Shown in pieces: positions 7,878 to 15,846 of a stretch of 43,714 nucleotides of DNA. Position 1 is the first letter of the stretch, and every line of letters begins with the position of its first letter. The position numbers and the translations under genes were made by a program. The notes under the pieces were generated by a model. That model was not told the origin of the DNA, did not search any database, and worked only from the letters and a program-made list of their open reading frames with translations. The stretch covers positions 1 through 43,714 of the forward strand of contig JAQXQO010000023.1 in assembly GCA_029101205.1 (NCBI GenBank), read 5' to 3'. This DNA comes from Coriobacteriales bacterium (GTDB lineage Bacteria > Actinomycetota > Coriobacteriia > Coriobacteriales > Atopobiaceae).

Positions 7878-9014
7878 CTACTCCTGGTCCGGCTCCCAGT
7901 CGACCAGGCACTTGTCCAGGCCCGCTACCAGGGCATCCTTGTCCATGTTGCGCCCGATGAAGCACAGCTTGGTCTGGCGGTCGCCGCACGTTGGATCCCA
8001 GTCGTCCATGACCTCGGGGTTGTCACGAATCAGCTGCTCGCGCTCCTCGTCCGGCGCGGAGGCGATGAACAGTCCGTTCTCCGAGAGGGTCACCTGCTTG
8101 CCCGCCTGCTCGAACACGTAGCACATGTCGGGGTCCTGCGAGGCCCAGAGCATGCCCTTCGAGCGGATGACACTGTCCGGCCAGGTGGTGACGAAGTCGG
8201 ACAGCGCGTCGATGTCGAACGGCTTGCGGCGCGCGTACACGAAGGTCGAGATGCCATACTCCAGCACCTCGGGGTCCTCGTGCTCCTCGGGGTGGTCCAT
8301 GGCGTCAATCCACGCGGCGGAGTTGTAGGCCTTGTCAAAGCTGAAGCGGCCGGTATCCAGCAGCTGATCCATCGGCACGTTGCCGTGGTCGGCCTCCACG
8401 ATGACGGCGTTCTTCTGCAGGCTGCGCACGATGGCCTTCAGCTCGGCAATCTGCTCGGGGGTCACCTTGTCCGTCTTGTTCAGCACGAGGGTGGTGCAGA
8501 ACTCGATCTGCTGGATCAGCAGGCTCTCGATGTCGTCCTCGTCAATGTTGTCGCCCAGCAGAGCCTTGCCGCCGTTGAACTCGTCGTACATGCGGGCGCA
8601 GTCGACCACGGCCACGATGTTGTCGAGGTCCAGCGGGGCGTTGCTGTCCTTGCTCTGGTCGCAGAACGCCGAGATGGTGTATGCGATGGGAATGGGCTCG
8701 CAGATGCCCGAGGCCTCGATGATGATGTAGTCGAAGTCGCCGGAATCCGCGATGTTGCGCAGCTGGCGCGACAGGTCGTCCGACAGGGTGCAGCAGATGC
8801 AGCCGTTCGTCATGGGAATGATGTCGGCGGTCTGGGTGACGGCGCCGGTCTTTGCGATGTAGTCGGCGTCCACGTTGACCTCGCCGATGTCGTTCACGAT
8901 GATGGCAGCGCGGATGCCCTCCTCGTTGGTCAGGATGTGGTTCAGCAGCGTGGTCTTGCCGGCTCCCAGGTAGCCGGTCAGCATGACTATCTTTACCTGC
9001 TTGTTGTTGGGCAT
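7878..9014 (-). CDS. COG0523 (CobW/YjiA/ZNG1-type) metal-chaperone GTPase
   Basis: This 378-residue G3E-family GTPase has Walker A GYLGAGKT (14-21), the metal-binding CxCC motif GCICC (cysteines 72, 74, 75), the switch-like ASGICEP segment and the base-specificity motif NKTD. A CobW C-terminal domain is recognised by GDRQTKLCFIGRNMD. COG0523 proteins deliver or buffer metals such as Zn, Co or Fe, coupling GTP hydrolysis to metal transfer. No histidine-rich tail is present and no neighbouring client enzyme is obvious, so the metal is unknown; a Zur-type box was not recognised upstream. The start is supported by AGGAG five bases before the ATG. It is divergent from the pyroglutamyl peptidase gene. 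Confidence 0.9.
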   Translation of the reverse strand: MPNNKQVKIVMLTGYLGAGKTTLLNHILTNEEGIRAAIIVNDIGEVNVDADYIAKTGAVTQTADIIPMTNGCICCTLSDDLSRQLRNIADSGDFDYIIIEASGICEPIPIAYTISAFCDQSKDSNAPLDLDNIVAVVDCARMYDEFNGGKALLGDNIDEDDIESLLIQQIEFCTTLVLNKTDKVTPEQIAELKAIVRSLQKNAVIVEADHGNVPMDQLLDTGRFSFDKAYNSAAWIDAMDHPEEHEDPEVLEYGISTFVYARRKPFDIDALSDFVTTWPDSVIRSKGMLWASQDPDMCYVFEQAGKQVTLSENGLFIASAPDEEREQLIRDNPEVMDDWDPTCGDRQTKLCFIGRNMDKDALVAGLDKCLVDWEPDQE

Positions 9015-9284
9015 GTATGCTCCTTGCCGTAGTGATGGTGATGCGCAGATGGTTGCGACCTTGCAGCGGTGCCCACGGCGGCAACCGCCGCCGCAAGCGT
9101 CTCGCCGCGATGTCCGCGACGGCAACGGCCGTGGCAACAGGTCCACCGTGGCACTCCTCGCGACGACGGCCCCGTGGTCGCGTTCTCAGCCGGTCATCAG
9201 TGTATAGGCTTTTGGTACCCCAACGGCGGCCTCAGCCCTCCCCCATCACGCATGCTCCACGACATCCAAAGGCAAGAAGGACAT

Positions 9285-9896
9285 ATGACTCGCATTTTGG
9301 TTACCGGATTTCAGCCCTTCGGCGGACAGCAGACGAATCCGTCTTGGGAAGCTGTGCGGCGTCTGCCCCAGTGCATCAGCGGTGCGGAGGTCACAAAGCT
9401 GCAGATACCCGTGGCGTTCGGCCGAGCCGGCGACGCGGTGTGCCAGACCATCGACCAGCAGCGACCGGACGTGGTCCTGTGCGTGGGCCAAGCCGGAGGC
9501 CGAGCGCAGCTGACACCCGAGTTCGTGGCAATCAACCACGCGGACGCGCGCATTCCCGACAACGACGGCCAACAGCCCCACCGGCAGCCCATCGTGCCCG
9601 GCGGTCCCGACGCCCACTTCGCCACCGTGCCCGTCTACCGCATGGTCGACGCCCTGCGCCAGGCCAGCATCCCGGCCAGCGTCAGCTACTCGGCAGGCAC
9701 CTACGTGTGCAACGACGTCATGTACCGGATGCTGCACCATCTGGCACAGGAGACCCACCCCGCCGTCGGTGGCTTCGTGCACGTGCCATTCTTGCCCGAG
9801 CAGGCGGCGCAAATGAGGCCGGACACGCCCAGCATGTCTCTGGACCTGATGGTCCGCGGCCTGGAGATTGCGCTGGAGGCCACGCTTCGGGGGTAG
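9285..9896 (+). CDS. pcp: Pyroglutamyl-peptidase I (C15 family)
   Basis: The 203-residue protein removes N-terminal pyroglutamate from peptides in the cytoplasm. The C15 catalytic triad is visible: E79 in TPEFVAIN, C142 in AGTYVCNDVMY and H166 in GFVHVPFLP. The N-terminus MTRILVTGFQPFGG is the family hallmark. Length matches known Pcp enzymes (200-215). The ATG is preceded by AGAAGGA at close spacing. It is a single-gene unit convergent with the purine operon, with a shared hairpin terminator about 120 bases downstream. Confidence 0.94.
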   Translation: MTRILVTGFQPFGGQQTNPSWEAVRRLPQCISGAEVTKLQIPVAFGRAGDAVCQTIDQQRPDVVLCVGQAGGRAQLTPEFVAINHADARIPDNDGQQPHRQPIVPGGPDAHFATVPVYRMVDALRQASIPASVSYSAGTYVCNDVMYRMLHHLAQETHPAVGGFVHVPFLPEQAAQMRPDTPSMSLDLMVRGLEIALEATLRG

Positions 9897-10018
9897 ACTC
9901 CGCGCGGGACAGCCACGACCAGCGGTAGCCCGCCGCCCGCGGTCCTACGGTTCGACCCTGGACCACATGTCGCCCCCGCACCATCGCAGCGTCACCGATG
10001 CACCCAGCCACAAAGAAA

Positions 10019-10051
10019 AGCCCTTCTTGCCAGCATTGGGCAAGAAGGGCT
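10019..10051. terminator. Hairpin terminator between pcp and purH
   Basis: A perfect 13-bp stem (AGCCCTTCTTGCC and its complement) has a 7-base loop. On the minus strand it is followed by CTTTTCTTTG, serving purH; on the plus strand it could also stop pcp transcripts. Confidence 0.85.
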
Positions 10052-10088
10052 CTTGGGTTGCAGCGGTTGACGCTCGCAGCTGCCGGCC

Positions 10089-11270
10089 TTAGTGGTGGAA
10101 CAGCCTCAGGCCGGTGAACGCCATGACCATGCCGTACTTGTCGGCGGTCTCGATCACGTTATCGTCGCGGATGGAGCCGCCGGGCTCGGCGATGTAGCTG
10201 ACGCCGGACTTGTGGGCGCGCTCGACGTTGTCGCCGAACGGGAAGAACGCGTCGGAGCCCAGGGCCACGCCGGTCTGGGTGGCGACCCAGGCCTTCTTTT
10301 CCTCGGCGGTCAGCACCTCGGGACGGACCTTGAACCACTTCTGCCACTCGCCGTCGCGCAGCACGTCGTCGTGCTCGTCGCTGATGTAGACGTCGATGGC
10401 GTTGTCGCGGTTGGCGCGGCGGATGCCGTCAACGAACTGCAGGCCCAGCACCTTGGGATGGTGGCGCAGGTACCAGATGTCGGCCTTGTTGCCCGCCAGG
10501 CGCGTGCAGTGGATACGACTCTGCTGGCCGGCGCCCACGCCAATGGTCTGGCCGCCCTTGGCGTAGCACACCGAGTTGGACTGCGTGTACTTCAGGGCGA
10601 TCAGCGACAGGACCAGGTCGACCTTTGCCTGCTGGGGCAGCTCCTTGTTCTGGGTCACGATGTTGGTCAGCAGGCTCTCGTCGATCTTGCTGAAGTTGTG
10701 GCCCTGCTCGAACGTGATGCCAAAGACGTCCTTGCACTCCTTCGGCGCGGGCGTGTAGTTGGGGTCAATCTGCACCACGTTATACTTGCCGCGCTTCTTT
10801 GAGCTGAGGATCTCCAGCGCCTCGGGCGTGTAGCCGGGGGCGATGATGCCGTCGGAGACCTCTGCCTTCAGGTAGCGGGCGGTGTCGGCGTCGCAGGTGT
10901 CGGACAGGGCGGCCCAGTCGCCGTACGAGGACAGGCGGTCGGCGCCGCGCGCGCGGATGTATGCGCAGGCGATGGGGCTGGGGTCGGGCTCGTCGTCCTT
11001 CACGAAGTAGATCTGGCGCTCCACCTGGGTCAGGGGCAGGCCCACAGCCGCACCGGCGGGGCTCACGTGCTTGAACGAGGCGGCGGCGGGCAGGCCGGTG
11101 GCCTCCTTAAGCTCCTTGACCAGCTGCCAGGAGTTCAGGGCATCGAGGAAGTTGATGTAGCCGGGCTTGCCGGACAGGACGGTCACGGGGAGGTCCGACC
11201 CGTCCTTCATAAAGATGCGCGCCGGCTTCTGGTTCGGGTTGCAGCCGTACTTGAGCTCGAGTTCGTTCAT
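10089..11270 (-). CDS. purH: Stand-alone AICAR transformylase (PurH formyltransferase domain only)
   Basis: The enzyme transfers a formyl group from 10-formyl-tetrahydrofolate to AICAR, giving FAICAR in the penultimate step of IMP synthesis. The 393 residues correspond to the transformylase half of bifunctional PurH; the N-terminal IMP cyclohydrolase domain (about 200 residues) is absent. The catalytic Lys-His pair is in AASFKHVSPAG. The C-terminal region has SDAFFPFGDN and EPGGSIRDD, the end of the transformylase domain. The missing cyclohydrolase is supplied by the PurO-type gene upstream in the same operon, 227 bases away. The start follows AAAGGA six bases upstream. The spacer holds a striking GC-rich inverted repeat. 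Control is likely by the ZTP riboswitch ahead of purO. Confidence 0.93.
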   Translation of the reverse strand: MNELELKYGCNPNQKPARIFMKDGSDLPVTVLSGKPGYINFLDALNSWQLVKELKEATGLPAAASFKHVSPAGAAVGLPLTQVERQIYFVKDDEPDPSPIACAYIRARGADRLSSYGDWAALSDTCDADTARYLKAEVSDGIIAPGYTPEALEILSSKKRGKYNVVQIDPNYTPAPKECKDVFGITFEQGHNFSKIDESLLTNIVTQNKELPQQAKVDLVLSLIALKYTQSNSVCYAKGGQTIGVGAGQQSRIHCTRLAGNKADIWYLRHHPKVLGLQFVDGIRRANRDNAIDVYISDEHDDVLRDGEWQKWFKVRPEVLTAEEKKAWVATQTGVALGSDAFFPFGDNVERAHKSGVSYIAEPGGSIRDDNVIETADKYGMVMAFTGLRLFHH

Positions 11271-11288
11271 AACAATCCTTTCTGTAGG

Positions 11289-11372
11289 CCCCCGCCCCCT
11301 CTGCCCCCGGCTCGAGCAGTCCTCGCGCTAACCCCGCGCTGCGGAACTCGCCGGGGGCAGAGGGGGCGGGGG
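11289..11372 (-). repeat. 23-bp GC-rich inverted repeat in the purO-purH spacer
   Basis: Arms of 23 bases (11289-11311 and 11350-11372) pair perfectly around a 38-base loop that can itself fold (GCGC/GCGC). It is almost pure C then G, interrupted by CTCTG/CAGAG. It lies 18 bases before the purH start, so the folded mRNA sits just upstream of its ribosome site. It may be a processing or stability element, or a terminator lacking a U-tract. Confidence 0.75.
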
Positions 11373-11497
11373 GCACGAGGGTGGAGGTCTGGGTCGCATC
11401 TACGACGTACGGCTGCAAAGAGCAGGGAGTGCAAGGACATTACATATTTAAGGGGCAAGGGCAAGGGCAAAGTGCAAATGGTTAGAAGAGCTCTTGG

Positions 11498-12130
11498 TTA
11501 GTCGCCGAGGTTCTTGTTGAAGAGGGTAACTTGGCCGGCGACGTTGGCGTACATGGAGACCTTGTTGTCCTCGTCCAGGGCGGACCAGACGGTGGCGGGG
11601 TCGGGGACGCTGACGCGCAGGGGCTCTCCGGCAAAGCTGGGCAGCGGGTTGCCGTCGTGCTGATAGGTGCTGATGAAGTAGCCCTCGCCCTCGTCGACGC
11701 CCTCGTAGCAGAAGAACTCGCGCAGGCAGCGGCCGGACTGGTGCTTCAGGATAGAAATCTCGAAGCTGCCGTCGGGGTGGATGATCGAGCTGATGCGCGG
11801 CGTGAAGTTGGGGCCGTCGGGCTCGTACTCGCGCGCCATGCAGCCGTCTCGGAAGCTGCCGCGCTCCACGATGGTATCGGTCTGGTCGCCGTTGGTCACC
11901 ACGAGGTCGTCGCCCATGGTGCGCACGGGGTGATAGATGATCAGACTGGGATCTTCCATCTGGCTGGGGTCGTGCGCCTCGGTGCGGATGCCGTCGTCCG
12001 TCGCCACAAAGACGCGGTTGCGGCTGTTCGTGCTGCGCCCCATGATCCAGTAGTACACGCGGTCCTTGCCCACTACGATTCCGCGGCCAGGGTAAGAGTT
12101 ACCCCGCAGAACCTCGGCCAAATCCAGCAT
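11498..12130 (-). CDS. purO: IMP cyclohydrolase, PurO-type
   Basis: This 210-residue protein closes FAICAR to IMP, the last step of de novo purine synthesis. It matches the PurO/IMP_cyclohyd family, first known from archaea and unrelated to the PurH cyclohydrolase. Signatures are NSYPGRGIVVGKD, YYWIMGRSTNSRNRVF, FTPRISSIIHPDG and YQHDGNPLPSFAGEPL. The ATG at 12130 is chosen over one 24 codons upstream because AAGGGAG precedes it and the alignable family sequence begins there. It is first in a minus-strand operon with the transformylase and lies about 145 bases beyond a riboswitch-terminator. Confidence 0.92.
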   Translation of the reverse strand: MLDLAEVLRGNSYPGRGIVVGKDRVYYWIMGRSTNSRNRVFVATDDGIRTEAHDPSQMEDPSLIIYHPVRTMGDDLVVTNGDQTDTIVERGSFRDGCMAREYEPDGPNFTPRISSIIHPDGSFEISILKHQSGRCLREFFCYEGVDEGEGYFISTYQHDGNPLPSFAGEPLRVSVPDPATVWSALDEDNKVSMYANVAGQVTLFNKNLGD

Positions 12131-12274
12131 GCGAACTCCCTTCTGTTGGCTTCGCTCCAAATTCGGTCGCGCGTCGCAAACGGGCACTATGTCCGCGCTC
12201 ATGGCGCTCGACTCGTATGCCCACGCTCACGGCGCGCTGCCAGCCCCATCCCCAGAAGGTCGCCGCACAAAAAA

Positions 12275-12304
12275 GGCAAGCGACACCTGCGGGTGTGGCT
12301 TGCC
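12275..12304 (-). terminator. Intrinsic terminator forming the expression platform of the ZTP riboswitch
   Basis: In the RNA, GGCAAGC and ACACC pair with GGUGU and GCUUGCC (one G-G mismatch) around a 4-base loop and are followed by UUUUUUG. The 5' side of the stem overlaps the conserved GGGCA end of the aptamer, so ligand binding should compete with terminator formation. No minus-strand gene lies immediately upstream for it to serve. Confidence 0.85.
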
Positions 12305-12372
12305 CAGACGGTCGGCGTGTGATGTAGTGCGCCGCTCCCCCGTGGTAGCCCACGATTCTCCGTCAGTCACAG
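12300..12372 (-). promoter_or_regulatory. ZTP riboswitch (pfl motif) controlling purO-purH
   Basis: Read on the minus strand, the leader has the two conserved blocks of the pfl/ZTP aptamer: GGGGAGCG (12340-12333) and CCGUCUGGGCA (12311-12301). The first helix pairs GACGG (12364-12360) with CCGUC (12311-12307), a covarying version of the usual GGCG/CGCC. A second hairpin, CGUGG-GCUA-CCACG, is at 12354-12341, and a GGCG/CGCC stem links the two halves. Known ZTP riboswitches sense ZMP/ZTP, derivatives of AICAR that rise when 10-formyl-tetrahydrofolate is short, and commonly precede purH, folD or glyA. Binding should block the overlapping terminator and turn the operon on. Confidence 0.9.
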
Positions 12373-12389
12373 CGCAGTGTTCGGGTATC

Positions 12390-12420
12390 AGCATAGCGCA
12401 CGTGGCGGCGCGGCGCGCAA
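12390..12420 (-). promoter_or_regulatory. Candidate promoter of the purO-purH leader
   Basis: TATGCT (12395-12390) is a good -10 box about 20 bases before the aptamer. TTGCGC (12420-12415) is a possible -35, but the 19-base spacing is long. Confidence 0.4.
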
Positions 12421-12469
12421 GCCATCGCCCCAAGCCCATCCAGATTCGACAAACTGATTGGTAAGATGG

Positions 12470-12512
12470 CCTTGGCTTGGCGCGGTCTCCTTGGCGCGGT
12501 CTCCTTGGCGTG
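12470..12512. repeat. Tandem repeat of TTGGCGCGGTCTCC
   Basis: Two and a half copies of a 14-bp unit, followed by diverged TTGGCG-containing sequence to about 12565. It lies upstream of the GNAT gene and appears non-coding. Confidence 0.6.
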
Positions 12513-12760
12513 AGAATTCGGTCGCCGCCTTGGCGCACGGAGATTCGGCCACCGCCTTGACCCGACGCCTCGCGCCGGCGCCGCGACATGCGCGCTCTTC
12601 TTGCCCGTACTACCCGCGCGCTTCTCTTGCCCGCATGGCCTTCTTGAGCTGGGCGGCAATCGAACCTATGATTGTTCGTTACGTCGAGCGAATCGTCTCC
12701 CGCCGCCGCCAGGCCAAGTGGCAGGCGCAGACGGCTCGCACAGAGGAGGGCAAGAAGAAC

Positions 12761-13240
12761 ATGCAGATCCGTCGCGCAACCCCTACCGACATCCCCGGCC
12801 TCAACCGCTGTCTCTCGCAGGTGCTGGAGGTCCATGCACAGGGCAGGCCCGACCTGTTCCGCTCGGGCACCCGCAAGTACACCGACGACGAGCTGCGGCA
12901 GATCGTCGCCGACGACGCGCGTCCCGTGTTCGTGGCGGTAGACCCCGACGCCAAGCCCGGTGACATCCTGGGCTACGGCTTTTGCGTGGTGCAGGACTTC
13001 ACCGGCTCGAACAACATGCAGCCCATAAAGACGCTGTACATCGATGACATCTGCGTCGATGTCGCAGCGCGCCGCAGGGGCATTGCCACTGCCATCTACC
13101 AGCACATCATTGAGTTCGCTCGCGAGGGCAGCTTCCACAACGTGACGCTGAACGTGTGGGAGTGCAACCCCGGAGCCCGCGCCTTCTACGAGAAGATGGG
13201 CATGGGCGTACAGAAGACCTGCATGGAGCAGGTACTGTAG
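12761..13240 (+). CDS. GNAT family N-acetyltransferase
   Basis: The 159-residue protein begins MQIRRATPTDIPGLNR, the usual GNAT first strand and helix. It has the strand TLYIDDICVDVAARRRGIA, which contains the acetyl-CoA pyrophosphate loop (R/Q-x-x-G-x-G/A, here RRRGIA), and ends with NVWECNPGARAFYEKMGM, the conserved motif B. GNAT enzymes move acetyl from acetyl-CoA to an amine; the acceptor is unknown. GAGGAGGG lies about ten bases before the ATG. The downstream membrane-protein gene starts 16 bases after the stop and is likely co-transcribed. Confidence 0.88.
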   Translation: MQIRRATPTDIPGLNRCLSQVLEVHAQGRPDLFRSGTRKYTDDELRQIVADDARPVFVAVDPDAKPGDILGYGFCVVQDFTGSNNMQPIKTLYIDDICVDVAARRRGIATAIYQHIIEFAREGSFHNVTLNVWECNPGARAFYEKMGMGVQKTCMEQVL

Positions 13241-13256
13241 GCTAACGGGCGCATCG

Positions 13257-14075
13257 ATGACGGGAAAGACGCACATAGCGGCTGGTGCGGCGACCGCCCT
13301 CTGGGTGGCCGGCGGCGGGCTCTGGAGCTTGGGCGCTTTGCTGACGCAACTGGGTGCCAGCATTGGCACGGCGTTGGCGGGCATCGCGGCTGCCGTCACA
13401 GGCGGGGCATTCCCGCTCAGCTCGGGCGGTGGGGCGGCGAGTTTGGCCGGTGCGGCCACTTCCGGCACCATGTCGGCGTTTGCTGCCAACAGCGGGCAGG
13501 CCTTCGTCTTGGCAGGCCAGTCGACCGCCCTCGCGGCCGTCACCGTATGCCTGCTGGCAATCCTGGGCGGAGCCATCGGCGGCCTGCTACCCGACGCGGA
13601 CGTCAGCTCCAGCCAAGCGTCGAAGGAGCTGCGGCGTGGCTGGGCCATCTTGGCGATGTCGGTCGCCATCGTCCTTGCAATCGACCATTTCGTGCGAACG
13701 CAGGTGGCGGCACAGCTATGGGCTGCCATCTCCTCGGTGGGCATGAGCCAGGTTGCCGGCGTCGCCATCCTGGTGGCGGTATGCGCCTGCGGAAGGGTGT
13801 CGGGCCACCGCGGCTTCACGCATTCCATCGTGGCGCTGTGCCTGTGCACGGTTGCGGTCAGCTTGGTGTTCTCGCCCCTGTGCAGCTATTTCTTTGCTGG
13901 GTACCTGTCGCATCTGGTGCTGGACGTGCTGAACCAGCAAGGCGAGCGGCTCCTGTGGCCGCTTCACGCCGAGGCTCGGCTAGGCATCTGCAAGTCTGGC
14001 GGAATCGTGGACACCGTGGTTCTGATATTGAGCATCTGCGCCATTGCGCTGCAGGTCAGGGCCATGGTCGGATAG
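13257..14075 (+). CDS. YdjM-like (DUF457) membrane-bound putative metal-dependent hydrolase
   Basis: A 272-residue membrane protein with the family motifs THIAAGA at the N-terminus, GGLLPDADVSSS, GHRGFTHS and GYLSHLVLDVLNQQGERLLW, which carry conserved His and Asp residues thought to bind metal. E. coli YdjM is a LexA-regulated member of unknown reaction. An Ala/Gly/Ser/Thr-rich hydrophobic stretch (about 15-95) looks expanded relative to the family. The ribosome site is weak, and the 16-base gap from the GNAT gene suggests translational coupling. A strong terminator follows. No SOS operator was seen. Confidence 0.83.
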   Translation: MTGKTHIAAGAATALWVAGGGLWSLGALLTQLGASIGTALAGIAAAVTGGAFPLSSGGGAASLAGAATSGTMSAFAANSGQAFVLAGQSTALAAVTVCLLAILGGAIGGLLPDADVSSSQASKELRRGWAILAMSVAIVLAIDHFVRTQVAAQLWAAISSVGMSQVAGVAILVAVCACGRVSGHRGFTHSIVALCLCTVAVSLVFSPLCSYFFAGYLSHLVLDVLNQQGERLLWPLHAEARLGICKSGGIVDTVVLILSICAIALQVRAMVG

Positions 14076-14080
14076 CAGGG

Positions 14081-14116
14081 TGGCGCCGCCGGGACCTCGC
14101 GGAACCGACGGCGCCA
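14081..14116 (+). terminator. Terminator of the GNAT-ydjM unit
   Basis: Stem TGGCGCCG/CGGCGCCA (14081-14088 with 14109-14116) is followed by CTGTTTTC. Confidence 0.75.
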
Positions 14117-14121
14117 CTGTT

Positions 14122-14157
14122 TTCGAATGCGCTTCTTGGTTCGAATGCGCTTCTTGG
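14122..14157. repeat. Perfect 18-bp tandem duplication
   Basis: TTCGAATGCGCTTCTTGG occurs twice head to tail, immediately after the terminator U-tract. Confidence 0.85.
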
Positions 14158-14211
14158 CCATAGCCTCGCGACACGCCACCGGCGTCGAACCATGCGGCAA
14201 GGATTACGCAG

Positions 14212-14739
14212 CTACTCCACCCAGAACACGCGGCCGTCCTTGCGCGGCGCACCGGCAGGCAGCTCGGTCGCGGCATAGCCCAGGATGCAGTGGCCGATGC
14301 CCTCGTAGCCCTCGGGAACGCCCAGCTGCTGCAGGACCTGCTGGAACTCGGGCTCCTCGAATTCCTCCTTCGCGCGGTGAATCCAGCAGCTGCCCAAGCC
14401 CAGCGAGTACGCGGCGTTCAGCATGTTGCCCATCACCAGCGAGCCGTCGTACACGTGCGTGGGAACGCTCTTCGGAGCCAAGACCACCAGCACGACGGGC
14501 GCTCCATAGAACGGGTCGGTACCCTCGGGCGAGCCCATGATGCGGGCGTTCTCCTGCGACAGGCGATCGCGCAGCGTCTTCTGCGTGACGGCCACGATGA
14601 TGGGAGACTGGCGTCCCATGCCGCTGGCAGCCCACAGGCCCGCATCGATGACCTGCTGCACGAGCTCCTTCGGGACGGGATCCGACTTGTACTTTCGAAT
14701 GCTCCGGCGATGCTCCATAGCCTCAATCTGCTGGTTCAT
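14212..14739 (-). CDS. Nitroreductase family flavoprotein
   Basis: A 175-residue FMN-dependent NAD(P)H oxidoreductase of the nitroreductase fold. It starts with EAMEHRRSIRKYKSDPVPKE (the RRSIR FMN-phosphate motif) and has ASGMGRQSP, GSLVMGNMLNAAYSLGLGSC and WIH. The C-terminal HCILGYAA segment is typical. Such enzymes reduce nitro groups, quinones or flavins; the natural substrate is not clear. The ATG has GAGGAG six bases upstream. The predicted protein is short but within family range (165-220). It stands alone, convergent with the membrane-protein gene. Confidence 0.9.
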   Translation of the reverse strand: MNQQIEAMEHRRSIRKYKSDPVPKELVQQVIDAGLWAASGMGRQSPIIVAVTQKTLRDRLSQENARIMGSPEGTDPFYGAPVVLVVLAPKSVPTHVYDGSLVMGNMLNAAYSLGLGSCWIHRAKEEFEEPEFQQVLQQLGVPEGYEGIGHCILGYAATELPAGAPRKDGRVFWVE

Positions 14740-15068
14740 GGCAGCTCCTCTCGACGAAACCGCAGTCATTACCGGCATTAATCGTACGACAACGTTGGCA
14801 CGGGCTGCACGCGAAGCCGGCAACTCGCCACGCCTTAATCCTCCAGTCCGACGCACGCTCGACGGGCGCACCCGACAACAAGCGCGCTGCTGGCATCGCC
14901 CCCCACCCCAATATCGCGCCGGGCGGCAAACGCGCCGCAGGCAAACGCGCCGCAAATCCGAGACGGCACCCTGGCCAACAGATGGCATTTTTCGTAAGCT
15001 TTTCTTGCTTCATAAGAAACGTATACGTAATTCAGCCTCAGCTGGGGCGAAAATGTTAGCCATGTCTC
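14740..15068. other. Gene-poor spacer upstream of the nitroreductase
   Basis: No gene supported. A short tandem repeat, GGCAAACGCGCCGCA, occurs twice near 14930-14960. The rest is unremarkable and leads into hairpin element copy 3. Confidence 0.45.
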
Positions 15069-15135
15069 ACATCCCTCGGTACCATTTTGGTCGCCCGCCA
15101 ATCCCGCTGCCAACCAAAAAGGTACCGAGCAAAGT
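15069..15135. repeat. 67-bp intergenic hairpin element, copy 3
   Basis: The arms CTCGGTACCATTTTGGT and ACCAAAAAGGTACCGAG pair with one mismatch. The outer left arm has decayed (ACATCCCTCGG in place of ACTTTGCTCGG). Confidence 0.8.
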
Positions 15136-15195
15136 TAGCCTCACTCAACTGCTATGGCGTCGCTTCGGCGCCGCCATAGATATACTATCGGTTTG

Positions 15196-15647
15196 ATGCC
15201 AATTGCTGCATGTCCGCGCCACCCGAACCGCTCGCAGCGCCTCTTGGCCGGAAGCTTCGTCGAGCCGGACGGCACCTCTCACCAGGGGCATCAGGGCGGC
15301 CACCTGCCTCTGGACTACTACGAGCTGGCCGTGGATCCGGGCGCCACCGTGACGCTGGACGTCCAGCCCGACCGCTCGGTCATGGCTTTCACGCTGGAGG
15401 GCTTGGCCCGCATCGACGGCCTGCCCCTGGGCCCCAAGACCGCGGCAAAGCTGGAGAAGGGCAACCAGTGGCCATCACCGCCACGGACGACAAGCCCTCG
15501 GTCGTGCTGGTGATGAGCTCCCTACCCCTAGGCGAGCCCATCGCCTGGAGCGGCCCCATCGTTATGAACACCATGGACCAGCTGCACGAGGCCTTCCGCC
15601 AGCTGGACAACGGCACCTTCCTGCAGCAGGGCATCACGGTGGAGTAG
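15196..15647 (+). pseudogene. Pirin-family C-terminal fragment with frameshift
   Basis: The conceptual product matches the C-terminal cupin domain of pirins: LPLDYYELAVDPGATVTLDV, then, in another frame, SVVLVMSSLPLGEPIAWSGP and IVMNTMDQLHEAF with NGTF near the end. The two parts join if one G is restored near 15467-15470 (CAGTGGCC read as CAGGTGGCC). The first cupin domain, which carries most of the iron-binding His and Glu residues in pirins, is missing, and no ribosome site precedes the first ATG (15196). Truncation plus frameshift point to a decaying gene. A single-base sequencing error could explain the frameshift, but not the missing half. Confidence 0.8.
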
Positions 15648-15846
15648 GCGGCAAGGCCGTCGCGGTGCCACTTCGACACCCTTCTGCACCAGGGTGCATC
15701 GTCGCACTTTATAACTGTGCTTCTCGCCTCGATGTACTTCTTGACCAAACCCAGAAGGGCATAGTCTCGCGTCCGAATGGGCTCTATACTGTTAGCAATG
15801 GGTAACTTTATTCGACGCACCATCGATTCTTGGGGGGCTGAGATAC

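Noticed and set aside
12650-12680. CGAAC...GTTCG near 12660 as an SOS (LexA) box before the GNAT-ydjM genes
   Set aside because: The spacing is too long for the actinobacterial 14-bp LexA site.
12227-13849. 540-codon minus-strand open frame opposite the GNAT and YdjM-like genes
   Set aside because: It is antisense to two clear genes, lacks motifs and would overlie the riboswitch and promoter.
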